In this document: positions 59,494 to 64,000 of the stretch, piece by piece
How the letters are laid out: each line of letters opens with the position of its first letter
How positions within the stretch are numbered: position 1 is the first letter of the stretch
NCBI GenBank assembly: GCA_947502925.1
Contig: CANNBS010000005.1
Location: forward strand, 1-64,000
DNA length: 64,000 nt
DNA from: an uncultured Marinicella sp.
GTDB taxonomy: Bacteria; Pseudomonadota; Gammaproteobacteria; Xanthomonadales; Marinicellaceae
Reading direction: 5' to 3'
The notes under the pieces: model-generated
The model's database searches: none
Told to the model about the DNA's origin: nothing
The model's input: the letters and a program-made list of their open reading frames with translations, nothing else
Position numbers and translations under genes: made by a program

Positions 59494-59698
59494 TTAAAAG
59501 TGAATGATTGTTTCCATTTCCTCACCCAAAGCGGTTGGCAGAGCGTCAGCGATGACAGAGCGTCGGGTGCAATCACATAAGACATGTTTCGCAGTGGCCG
59601 TTTTCATTCTTTTCGCAGAAAAGAGTGAATGACGCCTCCATGGATGGAGGTGTGCTGCGTGAGCTTGGAGCGGAAGCGTAAGGCCCAAGAACATTCCT
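59494..59698. repeat. Structured non-coding spacer between tadA and guaA
   Basis: A stretch of about 200 bp without a credible gene holds several inverted repeats: CCTCCAT-GG-ATGGAGG near 59636-59651, CATTCTTTTC/GAAAAGAGTG arms near 59608-59632, and a longer CTTGG...CCAAG pair near the guaA end. It may be a dispersed intergenic repeat that also carries the guaA terminator, but there is only one copy here to judge from. Confidence 0.35.
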
Positions 59699-59699
59699 T

Positions 59700-61249
59700 T
59701 TATTCCCATTCAATGGTCGCAGGGGGCTTGCTTGAGATATCATAAACCACACGAGAAACCCTGTCGATCTCATTGATAATGCGGCGAGAAACCAGGTCAA
59801 TAAACTCATACGGCAAGTGTGCCCAGCGGGCGGTCATAAAATCAATGGTTTCTACGGCACGCAAGGCAATCACGTATTCGTAACGACGCTGATCGCCAAC
59901 CACACCTACAGATTTAATGGGTAAGAACACAGCAAAAGCCTGGCTGGTTTTATCGTACAGATCATGACGACGCAGTTCTTCGATAAATATGGCATCGGCA
60001 CGGGCTAAAATATCGGCATATTCTGCCTTGACTTCGCCTAAAATACGCACACCTAAACCGGGCCCCGGAAACGGATGCCGATAGACCATGTCGGCCGGTA
60101 AGCCTAAAGACACGCCTAATTTTCGAACTTCATCTTTAAACAAATCCCGCAAGGGCTCGATTAACTTCAGGGCCAAATCAGCCGGCAACCCCCCGACATT
60201 ATGGTGTGATTTAATCACATGGGCTTTACCGGTACTGGAGCCGGCAGACTCAATCACATCAGGATAAATGGTGCCTTGAGCCAGCCATTTAATGTCATCC
60301 AGTTTTTTGGCTTCCTGCTCAAAAATCCGGATAAACTGCTCGCCAATTACCCGTCTTTTTTGCTCGGGGTCATCGATGCCTTTTAAGGCACTGTAAAACT
60401 GTTGTTGCGCATTAACGCGAATCACCCGGATATCCATTTTATCCGCCATGGTTTGCATCACTTCATCGCCTTCTTTAAAACGCAATAAACCGGTGTCCAC
60501 AAACACACAGACCAACTGATCACCAATGGCTTTATGTAATAAGGCCGCCACCACGGATGAATCAACGCCACCGGATAAACCCAACAAAACCTGATCCTGA
60601 CCGACTTGGGCACGGATATTGTCCACATGGGTATCGATGATGTTGCCTGTTTTCCACTGTTTTTCACAGCCACAAATCGTGTGGACAAATTGCGCCAACA
60701 TGTCCCGGCCACCTTCAGTGTGTTCCACTTCAGGGTGAAATTGTAAGCCAAACAACTGTTTTTGAGGGTATTCAAAAGCCGCCACTTCTGTGGTGCCGGT
60801 TTTAGCCACGGCTTTAAAGTCAGGGGCTAATTGTTTAATCTGATCACCGTGACTCATCCACACATCAATGCGGTTATCATCCACTTGCGCCATCAGTTTG
60901 GACTGATCCATCAGTTCAACGGCGGCATAACCAAATTCTTTAAAATCTGAGGCTTCCACCTGACCACCAAAATGAACATTTAAAAGCTGCATACCGTAAC
61001 AAATACCCAATATCGGCACATTGAGATCAAGTATATCGGTATTCAAAGGCGGTGCGTCGGGCAAATGCACAGATTCAGGACCGCCGGATAAAATGACGCC
61101 GGTCGGGTCAAAGTCTACAATAGCCCGGGTACCCGCATCCCAGGCATAAATTTCACAATAAACATTCAGTTCACGCACCCGCCGGGCAATGAGTTGGGTG
61201 TATTGTGAACCATAATCAATAATCAGGATTTTGCTTTGTTTTATGTCCA

Positions 61250-61250
<1 letters not shown>
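59700..61250 (-). CDS. guaA: GMP synthase (glutamine-hydrolysing)
   Basis: A 516-residue enzyme converting XMP to GMP. The class I glutamine amidotransferase domain (nucleophile Cys in GICYGMQLL, His/Glu in [11 protein letters not shown]) precedes the ATP pyrophosphatase domain with P-loop [12 protein letters not shown] and the C-terminal KPPATIEWE. It shares 1 nt with the guaB stop, forming the standard guaBA operon. Confidence 0.97.

Positions 61251-64000
<2,750 letters not shown>

Overview
The window is 64 kb of an ordinary, gene-dense gammaproteobacterial chromosome of moderate-to-low G+C (mid-40s % by eye). The evidence is gene order: tRNA-Leu(GAG) beside secG, hisC - aroA/cmk - rpsA - ihfB, guaB/guaA divergent from xseA, and a 14-gene nuo operon with separate nuoC and nuoD. 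I cannot name the genus. There is no prophage, CRISPR array, rRNA operon or large genomic island.

Layout. (1) 1-4.3 kb: a little-studied envelope/signalling locus with a cupredoxin protein whose N-terminal part is a Val-Val-Glu-Pro-Glu repeat (open at the left window edge), a transmembrane Ser/Thr kinase, and, convergently, a DUF3034 barrel and an exported truncated haemoglobin. (2) 4.3-10.8 kb: a DUF4124 protein, an AmpE-like protein, rlmD, a ydbH/ydbL-like lipid-transport pair, and an orphan receiver-Hpt protein. (3) 10.8-16.1 kb: ihfB, rpsA with a three-hairpin leader, an aroA-cmk fusion and hisC. (4) 16.3-43.3 kb: hemN on the + strand, then a very long minus-strand run: low-molecular-weight phosphatase, tgt, gyrA, tpiA, secG, tRNA-Leu, nuoA-N, purE, purK, hemA, prfA and a TPR lipoprotein. 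From nuoA to the TPR gene no gap exceeds about 30 bp. (5) 43.5-51.5 kb: ppk2, ycgL, a small secreted protein, a YeiH-type transporter, and two divergent catabolic units around a perfect 14-bp palindrome: saccharopine-dehydrogenase-like + SDR to the left, acyl-CoA dehydrogenase + TetR + APH-type kinase + SDR to the right. The right-hand set resembles the ACAD10/11 or Lva pathway for 4-hydroxyacyl-CoA. (6) 51.8-58.2 kb: reverse transsulfuration (cystathionine beta-synthase and a gamma-lyase/synthase), an aldo/keto reductase, a persulfide-dioxygenase-like enzyme, a Tll0287-type haem lipoprotein, and an OmpA/DUF4398 pair. (7) 58.2-64 kb: lytic transglycosylase, tadA, guaA, guaB and the start of xseA (open at the right edge).

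The best structural find is a family of three small non-coding transposable elements (MITE-like; 226, 226 and 160 bp). They share GAGACC-type inverted ends and each is flanked by its own perfect 5-bp target duplication (TATAA, GACTC, GGTTA). One has replaced the stop codon of the ydbH-like gene. Another has been inserted into the very short gap between the divergent phosphatase and ppk2 genes. No transposase for them lies in the window.
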